Shown here: positions 43,339 through 51,557 of the stretch, piece after piece | Layout: each line of letters opens with the position of its first letter | Position numbering within the stretch: the stretch's first letter is position 1 | Source of the DNA: Micromonospora endolithica | GTDB lineage: Bacteria > Actinomycetota > Actinomycetes > Mycobacteriales > Micromonosporaceae | Assembly (NCBI RefSeq): GCF_003626595.1 | Contig: NZ_RBAK01000004.1 | Coordinates: 1 to 64,000 of the forward strand | DNA length: 64,000 nt | Direction of reading: 5' to 3' | Program-made: the position numbers and the translations under genes | Notes under the pieces: model-generated | The model's database searches: none | Seen by the model: only the letters and a program-made list of their open reading frames with translations | What the model was told of the DNA's origin: nothing

Positions 43339-43383
43339 AACGTATGGCCGGCGCCGGTCCGCCACTACCCCTGCCGACCCCTA
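43339..43383 (-). promoter_or_regulatory. Regulon-type promoter of the hydroxyacyl-CoA dehydrogenase operon (TAGGGG/CAGGGG, 29 bp, TACGTT)
   Basis: Minus strand: TAGGGG (43383-43378), CAGGGG (43373-43368), 10-bp period, then TACGTT (43344-43339) 29 bp from the second box. The ATG at 43294 is 45 bp further. The operator abuts the IS481 remnant, which marks the cluster edge. Confidence 0.7.
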
Positions 43384-43386
43384 GGT

Positions 43387-43703
43387 GTTCTGTCCATGGA
43401 CGTTGGTGACGCGTCCGGGATCTTGAATGGGTGAGGACCTCCCGAGTAGGTGTGGAGCTACCAGACAGCCGCACCTGACCCGAGGAGGTCCTCGTGCCCC
43501 ACCGTAATGCCCCGTTGTCGGAGACCGGCAGGCTGCGCCTGGCCCGCTGTGTGGTGGACGATGGCTGACCGCTTCGCCGGGCCGCTGAGCGGTTCCAGGT
43601 GAGCCCCACGACGGCGAAGCGGTGGGCCGACCGCTACCGGGCCGAGGGCGTGGCAGGGATGGTCGACCGGTCCAGCCGCCCGCGTCGGTCACCGCGACGG
43701 ACG
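43387..43703 (+). pseudogene. IS481-family remnant (5' end and transposase N-terminus, nonsense mutated)
   Basis: A GTG at 43494 after GAGGAGG opens a frame reading as the IS481 transposase N-terminus (PHRNAPLSETGRLRLARCVV, then RRAAERFQVSPTTAKRWADR). TGA at 43566-43568 stands where the family has Trp. The frame continues to RSSRPRRSPRRTP and then stops matching at ~43703, where IS256-type sequence begins. The left end near 43387 is approximate. Confidence 0.75.
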
Positions 43704-44424
43704 CCAGCGCCGGAGGCGATCCTGTCGCTGTATGCCAGGGGTTGACCACCGGGGAGATCTCCGCGCATCTGGCGGATGTGTACGACGCCGACGTGTCCCG
43801 GGAGTTGATCAGCCGGGTCACCGACAGCGTGCTGGAGGAGATGGATGCCTGGCGGCAACGGTCCCTGGACCGGGTCTATCCGGTGGTGTTCATCGACGCT
43901 CTGGTGATGAAGATCCGCCAGGGGCAGGTCGCGAACCGGCCCGTCTACGTCGTGGTCGGGATCAGTCTCGACGGGGAACGCGACGTACTCGGTATGTGGG
44001 CCGGGACCGGCGGGGAGGGCGCCAAGCAGTGGGCCGGCTACCTCACCGAACTCCGCAACCACGGCGTCGAGGACGTGTTCATGGTCTGCTCCGACGGCCT
44101 CAAGGGCATGACCGACGCCATCGAGCAGGTCTGGCCGCAGGCGGTGCACCAGCAGTGCGTCGTGCACCTCGTGCGCGCCAGCCTGCGCTACACCAACCGC
44201 AAGGACTGGCAGAAGATCACCCCCGCCCTGCGGGACATCTACACGGCTCCGACCGTCGCGGCTGCCGAGGCCCGGTTCGAGGAGTTCGCCACGCAGTTCG
44301 GCGACCAGTACCCGGCCGTGATCCGGCTCTGGCGCACCTCCTGGCCGCAGTTCGTACCCCTCTTGGACTACGACCACGAGGTCCGCAAGGTCCTCTACAC
44401 CACCAACATCATCGAGAGCCTCAA
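43704..44424 (+). pseudogene. IS256-family (mutator-type) transposase fragment, both ends lost
   Basis: The open stretch from ~43742 reads LTTGEISAHLADVYDADVS and continues through VVFIDALVMKIRQG, MVCSDGLKGM and KVLYTTNIIESL, the DDE core of IS256 transposases. A one-base deletion near 43741 (GGGGTTGACC) breaks the N-terminal part. After NIIESL at ~44424 family similarity ends abruptly. Joined to the IS481 remnant on its left, so it is a fusion of two dead elements. Confidence 0.85.
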
Positions 44425-44496
44425 GCGTCGTCAGGCTTCCGGGTCGTACTCCATCGCCTGGTGGCGGCGAGGTCGGATGCTGTCTACTTCTTGCCC

Positions 44497-44973
44497 ATGG
44501 GTGGCACAGCCTTGCAGGTTCTGAGTCCGTACACCGTTGAGCGTGTCGAGCCGATCCTCATCGAGGAGATGTTCGCCGAGGGGCTGACCCGGTACGGACC
44601 CGACCCGAGCTACTGGCACTGCGCCGATGGCCTGCCCTTCGGCTACGACCTGCAGAAGCCGGACGTCGAGATCGATCCCGAAGAGCTTCAGCTCGTGCTG
44701 CGAGCTACCGGGAGGCAGATGCGATGCGACATCGGCATCCACATCTTCGTCAGCGATCTCGCCGGCCGACCCGTCCTGGCCCGGGTGGCCCAACGAGTGG
44801 CACGGCGCTGCGACGGCTGGGTGTTCGTCGAGTTCCACGATCGACCCTCGACGGATCTGCTCGACCACCTGTGTGGTGTGGGCCGCTGCGTCCGTGTCGA
44901 TGACGCCGTCTACCTCGACGCGCAGGCAATGGCTGCGTGGATCACCCACCCCCAGTTCCACGTCGTCAAGTGA
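44497..44973 (+). CDS. Hypothetical protein, possibly 5'-truncated by the IS remnant
   Basis: 158 residues from ATG 44497; an in-frame GTG lies at 44461 and the frame is open back into the IS256 fragment, so the true start may be lost. The sequence is acidic with alternating hydrophobic strands (GIHIFVSDLAGRPV, GWVFVEFHD) and ends AAWITHPQFHVVK. I do not recognise the family. It resembles the small single-copy proteins often found beside toxin/immunity loci, but that is only an impression. Confidence 0.6.
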   Translation: MGGTALQVLSPYTVERVEPILIEEMFAEGLTRYGPDPSYWHCADGLPFGYDLQKPDVEIDPEELQLVLRATGRQMRCDIGIHIFVSDLAGRPVLARVAQRVARRCDGWVFVEFHDRPSTDLLDHLCGVGRCVRVDDAVYLDAQAMAAWITHPQFHVVK

Positions 44974-45033
44974 TCACCACCGGCGGGTAAACCGGATAGC
45001 GGGTGACCACCCGTTTCTGGCACCCTGGCCGAC

Positions 45034-45603
45034 ATGCCCGACCCGGCCTGCCCGCCGCGCAGCCTGCCCGAGCTGCAGGCGCTCGCCGCTGCCGGCGGCC
45101 GGGTCAAGTACCTGTTCTTCTGGGGCCACCAGCCCCAACCGGACGGCAGCATCGGGCCGGGGTGCCTGAGCCAGTGGTGGCCCGCCCCGTTCGTGGTGGA
45201 CGGGATCCGGTACGCCACCGCCGAGCACTACATGATGGTCGGCAAGGCCCGCCTGTTCGGCGACGATGCGATAGTCGCGCAGATGCTCGCCGCGCCGCAC
45301 CCGGGTGCGGTCAAGGCCCTGGGCCGACAGGTCAGCGACTTCGACCAGGCCACCTGGGACGCACGCTGCTTCGACGTGGTGGTCGCCGGGAACGTAGCCA
45401 AGTTCCGCCAGCACCCTGACCTCGCGCGGTACCTGTCCCGCACCGCCGGCCGGGTACTCGTGGAAGCCAGCCCGGTCGACCGAGTCTGGGGCATCGGCCT
45501 GTCCGTCCGCGACCCCCGCGCGCACGACCCGGCCCAATGGCGCGGGCGTAACCTCCTCGGGTTCGCGCTGATGCAGGCCCGCGCGCAGCTCACCACCACA
45601 TAA
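45034..45603 (+). CDS. NADAR (YbiA-like) family N-glycosidase
   Basis: 189 residues. FFWGHQPQ, the active-site stretch TAEHYMMVGKARLFGD and RVWGIGLS are the NADAR signature. Known members act on ADP-ribosyl or riboflavin-intermediate N-glycosidic bonds, and genomic surveys place the family in NAD/ADP-ribose-centred conflict systems. ATG 45034 follows the 44497 gene by 60 bp. Confidence 0.88.
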   Translation: MPDPACPPRSLPELQALAAAGGRVKYLFFWGHQPQPDGSIGPGCLSQWWPAPFVVDGIRYATAEHYMMVGKARLFGDDAIVAQMLAAPHPGAVKALGRQVSDFDQATWDARCFDVVVAGNVAKFRQHPDLARYLSRTAGRVLVEASPVDRVWGIGLSVRDPRAHDPAQWRGRNLLGFALMQARAQLTTT

Positions 45604-46159
45604 GCTCGAAGATCCACTTACGGCACGGAGACCTCGGCGCCGAACGATCCACCGTCACCCGCCCCGCCAACCCGGTCACCGGCGCTGTATTGGGCGAGAA
45701 CAGCTCTGGTTCGTCCTGAAACTGGCGACCTTTGGCCAAGGGTTGGATTTGCTCATCGAAGCCCGGCAATTCTGCGCCGCCCCGGGGCGAGCAGACCGCC
45801 GCGAGGCTGGTTAGCCGGCGGACGGCGGTACTCGGTGCGTCCGCCGAAAGAGATACCGCCATGAACGTCACGCGTCTGCGCCAGCGACCCGCTGACGCCA
45901 CCGGAGACGGCATTGGTGATCAGGTGTTCCTGGTTGCGTTACTGGAGCCAGCTGCATCGCGACCTGGCCGTGGCGCCTTTCAGGGCGCCGGATGGATCGG
46001 TGAAGGCTTAGCGCCTGCCTGTGGCGCTCGCAGGGACGTGAATGCCAGTCGCTGAGCAGCGTCGATGTCTCTACTCTGGACGAGGCTGGTCTGTTCTGTA
46101 CGAGCGCCGCTCCCTGACATGAGGCGGCCCTTCGACGCGCTGAGGACTCGGAGGCGGAT
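45604..46159. other. 556-bp stretch without a recognisable gene
   Basis: Reading both strands shows only short frames with no start context or family-like sequence. GC content is a little lower than in the cluster. A GGAGGCG site at the right edge (46150-46156) belongs to the 46160 gene. I see nothing else. Confidence 0.6.
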
Positions 46160-46549
46160 ATGGACGTGGTTTCAGCAGCTGTGCTAGCGGCCCTGGCGAG
46201 CGGCGCCGGTGGAGAGTTGGGTCGGCAGGCGTGGACCGCATTGACGGCGCTGGTGCACCGTCCGTCGTCCGATATCGACGACGATGGCTCGCCCCTCGTG
46301 CCGTCCGGTGAGCGTGAGCTTGCGGCGCTGGAAGCGACGTCCGCGGATCCTGTGGTCGCTGAACGGCTTGCAGAGGTGCTGACGCGCCGCGGCAACAACG
46401 ACCCGCGATTCGCTTCGGATCTCGACGCTGTTCTCACGCAGGCTGCGGCTGCGCTGAATCCGCCCCAGGTGAGTAACACCATCACCGGCAGGGTGTCGGG
46501 ATCGGCCATCCAGGGGAGGGACTTCTCCGGACCTGTCACCTTCGGCTGA
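46160..46549 (+). CDS. Small putative effector with hydrophobic N-terminus and C-terminal amyloid-like motif
   Basis: 129 residues. The N-terminus (MDVVSAAVLAALASGAGG) is a hydrophobic helix leading into a helical domain of ~95 residues. After a short linker the last ~20 residues read SGSAIQGRDFSGPVTF (115-128 for the core). The pattern [AV][IV]Q-x3-[FV]SG-x-V-x-F recurs at residues 22-35 of the NB-ARC/TPR protein at 48178 (RDVVQAGSVSGGVHF). Paired motifs of this kind are the mark of bacterial amyloid signalling (BASS/RHIM-like), in which an NLR nucleates an effector. The domain would be Bell-like (membrane-acting) by analogy; that is inferred. Confidence 0.72.
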   Translation: MDVVSAAVLAALASGAGGELGRQAWTALTALVHRPSSDIDDDGSPLVPSGERELAALEATSADPVVAERLAEVLTRRGNNDPRFASDLDAVLTQAAAALNPPQVSNTITGRVSGSAIQGRDFSGPVTFG

Positions 46550-46764
46550 ATAGCCGTGAGAGTGTAATCGGCAGAGGGAATTCGAGCGTGTTTCTGCACT
46601 TCAGCAGGAAGACTCTGCGCTCCCGGTGCCGACAGGCCTCGTGGGTAAGATGCCCACCTCGGCCGCGTGTCTTACTAGACTCCTCGCGGGTCGTTGCGTG
46701 TCAGACCGCGAAGCCATGACGGATGCCGTGGTGATAAGGCCCGACGGTGGACGGCAATGGCGGA

Positions 46765-46983
46765 CTACGACAACTGACGGCCGCGTTGCTCATACTCGGC
46801 GGCGGCACCGAGCAGCAGTTGAGGAGAGATCTTCACGGCTGTCTCGCCCGCCAGGACATTGTTCAGTTCGCCTTCGGTCTCCTGATCCAGCCGCAGGCCC
46901 TGAACGACGATATCGCCGTCCTCCGCAATGTAGATTGTGGGGCAGCTGGACGAAGACGTGCTATATAGCAGCCGCAGCTTCAT
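46765..46983 (-). CDS. Small conserved-type hypothetical protein (72 aa)
   Basis: ATG 46983 is preceded by GAGGA seven bases upstream, giving MKLRLLYSTSSSSCPTIYIA and the end LLLGAAAEYEQRGRQLS. Several short actinobacterial proteins share this layout (basic start, SCP-T-Y, acidic VVQG middle, ending in a helix) and usually sit next to XRE-type regulators. No regulator follows here; the 215 bp beyond its stop hold no gene but contain a small GTGGG/CCCAC hairpin near 46645. Confidence 0.55.
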   Translation of the reverse strand: MKLRLLYSTSSSSCPTIYIAEDGDIVVQGLRLDQETEGELNNVLAGETAVKISPQLLLGAAAEYEQRGRQLS

Positions 46984-47110
46984 CAAGGTCCTCGCTATAG
47001 GGAGCGACTTGGTGGAGGGTGAGCCAAGTATCCGTCGCGTCACCCTTCGTAGTCAAGGTCTTGGTGGTCCACCTGCGTGCTGCTCGGGGCTGCGACCTGC
47101 TGTTATGCTG

Positions 47111-47128
47111 TGAAAACCTCGGTTTTCA
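47111..47128. promoter_or_regulatory. 18-bp near-perfect palindrome, putative operator
   Basis: TGAAAACC-TC-GGTTTTCA has two 8-bp perfect arms around a 2-bp centre. It lies in the 319-bp gap between the minus-strand small gene (start 46983) and the formyltransferase gene (47303), 175 bp before the latter. Its A/T content stands out from the surroundings. Consistent with a dimeric repressor site; it could also form a short hairpin. Confidence 0.5.
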
Positions 47129-47302
47129 TCGATGGATCTGACACAACACGGGTAGTGCTCACTCTTCACGTCCTCGACTGTGGACACCGGCTGTCGCGGG
47201 CGAAAAGCGGCCTTCATCTGCGGCAGCGGGCGTGCGCCCCGGGGGTCTCAAGCGATAAGTTGTGCGGACAACTTTGGTCGCCCACAAGTGATAGGACGCG
47301 CC

Positions 47303-48148
47303 ATGACGCGGTTGCGTGTTGCCTACGCTGGCCATGACTTCTTCTCCTCATGTCTGGAGATGCTGGCCCAGCGGGCGGACGTCGATCTCGTGCTCGTCCT
47401 CACCGACGAACCTGGCGGCCAGCCAACGGACAACGTCCGTGCCATCGCCGCAGCACGACAAACACCCGTTTGGACGGGCCGCTGGAGTGCGGCGCGAATC
47501 GACGAACTCAACGGCATCAACGTCGACCTGCTGGTGTGCGCCGCGTACATGTACCGAATACCGATCGAAGAGCTAAACGTCCGATACGCGGTCAATGTTC
47601 ACCCCACCATGCTGCCAGAGGGACGCGGGCCCAACCCGCTGGCGTACCTGACGTTTGACTACCCGCAGCTCAACGGTGTGAGCATCCACGAAATGACCCC
47701 TGAGCTCGACCAAGGTCCCGTCCTTCTTCAAGAACCGTTCGACCGCGATCCTGACGACGGATTCGACGAGATCTTCCTCAAACTCTGGGCTCACGCGCCT
47801 CGTACACTGCAGCGCCTCTTGGACGACGTGGACCACTACTTCCTCCACAAGCAGGACCAGGTGGGCGGCTCCTACTGGCCCGAGCCGCCCGAAGAAGAGC
47901 GCACCCTGGACGCCGCCACAGCAACCGTGGCCGACGCTCTGCACCTGCATGCCCGCTTTGGCCAACTAGGCTTCGTTCTGCACACCGACGACGAGCACCC
48001 GATGCAAGTGCGCGCGGCGGCCGCCTCGCGGTGCCGGCACCAATACCCGCCGGGCCGCGTCGCCGCGAGATTGAACCGCGGCTGGATCGTGGCGCTTACC
48101 GACGGCCTGTTGCAGACCCAGCCCGCCCTTCATCACAAGCCCGTCTGA
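47303..48148 (+). CDS. Formyltransferase family protein (methionyl-tRNA formyltransferase-like)
   Basis: 281 residues. The 10-formyl-THF catalytic set is present: Asn and His in NVHPTMLPEGRGPNP and Asp in MTPELDQGPVL. The C-terminal half diverges from Fmt, so the acceptor is probably a small molecule or sugar amine, not initiator tRNA. ATG 47303 is chosen at MTRLRVAYAGHD, where the Rossmann strand starts. The gene lies 29 bp before the NB-ARC/TPR gene and is probably co-transcribed with it. Confidence 0.85.
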   Translation: MTRLRVAYAGHDFFSSCLEMLAQRADVDLVLVLTDEPGGQPTDNVRAIAAARQTPVWTGRWSAARIDELNGINVDLLVCAAYMYRIPIEELNVRYAVNVHPTMLPEGRGPNPLAYLTFDYPQLNGVSIHEMTPELDQGPVLLQEPFDRDPDDGFDEIFLKLWAHAPRTLQRLLDDVDHYFLHKQDQVGGSYWPEPPEEERTLDAATATVADALHLHARFGQLGFVLHTDDEHPMQVRAAAASRCRHQYPPGRVAARLNRGWIVALTDGLLQTQPALHHKPV

Positions 48149-48177
48149 GGCGCTAGCAGCAGCGCAGGGAGGACACC

Positions 48178-50580
48178 GTGCATGACGCGCATCCCGAGCC
48201 GGGCGACCAGACACGCTCCGAGCTCTCCGGCGCGGCCCGTGATGTCGTGCAAGCCGGAAGCGTCAGCGGGGGAGTCCACTTCCACGCCCCGCACCACCCC
48301 GCCGGACCCACCCCACGGCTGCTGCCACCTGGCGTACCCGACTTCGTCAACCGCACCGAGGATCTACAAACTCTTGGTGCCTCGCTCGCGTCAAGCGCCG
48401 ATACCAGAACGCCCACCGTCATCGTCGTCATCGCTGGCACCGCAGGCGTGGGAAAGACGTCCCTCGCCCTGCACTGGGCACACCAAGTCCGCGAACACTT
48501 CCCCGATGGGCAGCTCTACGCCAACCTCCGCGGCTACGACCCCGGCCAGCCCGCCCAACCCCACGACATCCTCGAACGCTTTCTCCGCGCTCTCGGAGTC
48601 CCGCACGACGACATACCCGCCGACACCGACAGTCGCACCGACCTCTACCGCTCACTGCTCGCTGAGCGCCGCGCACTCGTCGTTCTCGACAACGCCGCCA
48701 ACGTCAGCACAGTCCGTCCACTCCTGCCCGGCACAGGCAGCTGCCTGACCATCGTCACCAGCCGCAGTCGACTATCCACACTCGTTGCTCGCGACGGCGC
48801 GCGCCGCCTCACTCTCGACGTCCTCAGCGACCCCGACGCCGTCAAACTCCTGCAACTGACCACCGACAGTTACCGCTGCGGAGACGACCCCCAGGAACTC
48901 GCCGAACTCGCCCAGCTGTGCGCCCGGCTCCCGCTCGCCCTACGCATCGCCGCCGAACGTGCCTCCCGTTACCCCCACCAGGCCCTCGGTGACCTCATCC
49001 AAGACCTCCGGGACGAATCCGGCCTATGGGACCTGCTGACCGCCGGCGACGACGACGAAGCCAGCGGAGTCCGTAGCGTGTTCGCCTGGTCCTACCAGGC
49101 CCTACCCGCTGACGCGGCCTCGCTCTTTCGCCTGCTCGGCCTACACCCAGGGCCGGACTTCTGCACCGACGCCGCCGCAGCGCTAGCGGGTAGGCCCACC
49201 AACCGCACCCGCAGCATCCTCGACGTCCTGGTCGGCGCGCACCTGCTCGAACAGAAGGCCCGCGACCGATACCAGTTCCATGACCTACTCCGCGCGTACG
49301 CCGCCGATCAGGTCCTCCACGACGAAACCAGCGAATCGCGCGCCGCCGCCCTCGACAGAATCATCTCCTGGTACCTCCACAGCACGAACAATGCCATCAC
49401 CGCCAGCATGTACGGACGCACCCACGTCGACCTCGCGCCACCTCCCGACGGAGTCACGCCCGCGACATTCACCACGCACGAGCAAGCCATCTCCTGGTAC
49501 GAGGCCGAGCGCACCAACCTCGTCGCCGCCACCCGCGCTGCCAACGCACACGGTATGCACGAGCACGCTTGGCGGCTGCCCGCCCTGCTGCACGAGATCT
49601 ACAACTTCCGCCACCCCATCCAGGAATGGCTCACCACCGCTGAAGTCGGCCTAGCGTCCGTCCGACACCTGCACGACCAGGAAGCCGAGGCGTTCCTTCT
49701 CTACAGCCTCGGCAAAGCCCATACCCAGGCCAACCGTCACCGAGAGGCCCTCGAGTACCTCACCCAGGCCATAGCCCTGCAACGGCGAGTCGGCGACCTG
49801 GCAGGAGAAGCCGAAACGCTCTGCGGCGCCGGCCTCGCGTGCCTTCGCCTACGACGCCTCGATGAAGCCCTCACGATGTTCCGCCGAGCCCACGCCGCGG
49901 CCCGTCAACTCGAGGACCCGCATCAGGAGGCCTTCGCCAGTCACCTGGTGGGTTGGGCGCTGCTGGAACTACGACGCCCCGCCGAGGCACTGCAGCACAG
50001 CCTGGCAGCAGCGGCAACCATGCGGAAACTCGGTAACCGTGCGTCTGAAATTGACGTCCTGGTCAAGCAATGCGACATGCTGCGGCAGGTAGGTCAGCTC
50101 GAACAAGCACGCACCGTCGCGAACCAGACCCTGGCGATCGCCTCCGACACCGACGACCAGGTCATCACCGCCGTCGGCTTCATCGAACTCGGCCGCATCC
50201 AGCAAGACCTTGACGACCCAGAAGGGGCCCTCGCCTCCTACCAACGCGCGGTCGTCCTTCAACGCCGCCTCGGCAACCGAAGCCGCGAAGCCACCGCGCT
50301 CGACGCCACCGGCTTGGCCTATCAGCAACTCCACCGCTACAACGAAGCCGCTGAATTCCACCACCACGCCGCAACGATGCACCGCGACCTCACAGACAAC
50401 TGGCTGCGGGCAGTAGCACTCGCACACCTGGGTGACGCCTACGATGCAGCAGGACGCCACGCAGACGCCTCCAACGTCTGGAGCGAGGCACAGCAACTCC
50501 TGCGGCAATTCGGTGACCCAGCCGCACAAGAGCTTCGGAGCCACGTCGCCGACGCTAGTCGGCACCACAACCAGCAATGA
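48178..50580 (+). CDS. NB-ARC/TPR (bacterial NLR-like) protein with N-terminal amyloid-like motif
   Basis: 800 residues. Residues 22-35 (RDVVQAGSVSGGVHF) form the amyloid-like motif. The NB-ARC domain runs ~55-400 with Walker A IAGTAGVGKTSL (Lys93), the Walker B region ALVVLDNAA, TSRSRLS sensor and GLPL-like RLPLALRIAA. Seven or more TPRs fill ~480-790. GTG 48178 follows AGGGAGG. Proteins with this order act as sensors that oligomerise on a ligand and, through the motif, recruit an effector bearing the same motif; the matching partner is 46160-46549. No separate enzymatic domain is present. Confidence 0.9.
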   Translation: MHDAHPEPGDQTRSELSGAARDVVQAGSVSGGVHFHAPHHPAGPTPRLLPPGVPDFVNRTEDLQTLGASLASSADTRTPTVIVVIAGTAGVGKTSLALHWAHQVREHFPDGQLYANLRGYDPGQPAQPHDILERFLRALGVPHDDIPADTDSRTDLYRSLLAERRALVVLDNAANVSTVRPLLPGTGSCLTIVTSRSRLSTLVARDGARRLTLDVLSDPDAVKLLQLTTDSYRCGDDPQELAELAQLCARLPLALRIAAERASRYPHQALGDLIQDLRDESGLWDLLTAGDDDEASGVRSVFAWSYQALPADAASLFRLLGLHPGPDFCTDAAAALAGRPTNRTRSILDVLVGAHLLEQKARDRYQFHDLLRAYAADQVLHDETSESRAAALDRIISWYLHSTNNAITASMYGRTHVDLAPPPDGVTPATFTTHEQAISWYEAERTNLVAATRAANAHGMHEHAWRLPALLHEIYNFRHPIQEWLTTAEVGLASVRHLHDQEAEAFLLYSLGKAHTQANRHREALEYLTQAIALQRRVGDLAGEAETLCGAGLACLRLRRLDEALTMFRRAHAAARQLEDPHQEAFASHLVGWALLELRRPAEALQHSLAAAATMRKLGNRASEIDVLVKQCDMLRQVGQLEQARTVANQTLAIASDTDDQVITAVGFIELGRIQQDLDDPEGALASYQRAVVLQRRLGNRSREATALDATGLAYQQLHRYNEAAEFHHHAATMHRDLTDNWLRAVALAHLGDAYDAAGRHADASNVWSEAQQLLRQFGDPAAQELRSHVADASRHHNQQ

Positions 50581-50639
50581 ACATCGTCATCCGATGTACA
50601 CCCCTGCAACAGTTGCCCCCACGATCCGACGGGTCTGCT

Positions 50640-50742
50640 GCACCGATAGGTGACATCTGAGATGGCTTGCCCTGAGGGCGGGCTGGAAGGATGTCGCTGT
50701 GCCCAAGCCTTACCCCCGAGAGTTCCGGGATGACGTGGTGCC
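50640..50742 (+). pseudogene. IS3-family OrfA remnant
   Basis: GTG 50700 after GGAAGGATG opens VPKPYPREFRDDVV, the characteristic start of IS3-type OrfA proteins, but similarity stops at ~50742, where antisense IS5-type sequence begins. Only the first 14 codons and part of the leader remain. Confidence 0.6.
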
Positions 50743-51441
50743 TGGGATGCAGGCCTTGATCCCGGCGACGCAGGTAGGCGCGGTTGGCGCGGGAGGTGTA
50801 GGCGCGGTCGGCGACGACCCGGTCCAGTCGCACGAGGGGCGGCCGGTGCCAAGCCGAGGCACGCGTATACCGGCCAGCGCCGCAGGAAACTACGGGCTGT
50901 CACCGCCGTGACCGGCGGTCAGCAGCATCGACAGCGGCTTGCCGCCCTGCTCGCACGCCAGGTGCAGCTCCGTGGTCCACTCGCCGCGGGAACGCCCGAG
51001 CGCGTGGTCGGCCGGCTCCGTCGCCACCCCGCCGGGCGGCTCGACCTGCTGCTGCGGGCACGGACGTGCGCCGGCGGTCGGTGCGCCCGAGCGATGGTGG
51101 AATCGACGCCGACATCCCAGGTCATCAACCCGGCCGCGTCGGCGCGGGCCCGCAATCCGGTCACGATCTGCTGCCAGACCCCGGCCCGCTGCCACCGTCT
51201 GAACAGCGCGTACACCGCTTGCCAGGAGCCGTGACCCGCCGGCATCCCGCTACGACGCACCGACCCGAACCCACCACCGGATGCCGCCGATGAGCTGCCG
51301 CTTGCTCCACTGCGACGGTCGACCAGGCCGCTTAGCCCCAGGCAGCAGCGGCGCCAGCACCGCCCACTGCGCGTCGGTCAGGTCGTGCCGCCTCGTCACC
51401 GCTATGGAGGCCACGAGGTCTCCGGCATTCAGGTTCTTCAT
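50743..51441 (-). pseudogene. IS5-family transposase pseudogene with several frameshifts
   Basis: Read from 51441 leftward, consecutive frames give TRRHDLTDAQWAVLAPLLPG, WQAVYALFRRWQRAGVWQQI, WDVGVDSTIARAHR, PPGGVATEPADHALGRSRG, TAGHGGDSP and ADRAYTSRANRAYLRRR, all IS5-type transposase blocks in order. Frames change near 51255, 51080 and 50890, and the C-terminal third is missing where the IS3 remnant joins. Certainly non-functional. Confidence 0.85.
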
Positions 51442-51557
51442 GGTCGAAACCCTCTACCGGAGACTTCGCCGTCTATCGATCGCCGACACGCCGCACCCGA
51501 CTCCTAGACCCTGCCTAGGGCAGGTCCGGAGTGCCGCGGACACCTGTCGACGCTCGG

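Noticed and set aside
45868..46599. Minus-strand frame of 243 codons over the 46160 gene
   Set aside because: Ser/Arg-rich shadow of the plus-strand gene, which has a Shine-Dalgarno and a motif shared with the NLR.
46600..46760. Possible tRNA or structured RNA near the GTGGG/CCCAC hairpin
   Set aside because: No cloverleaf, T-loop or anticodon arm can be drawn; only one 5-bp stem is present.
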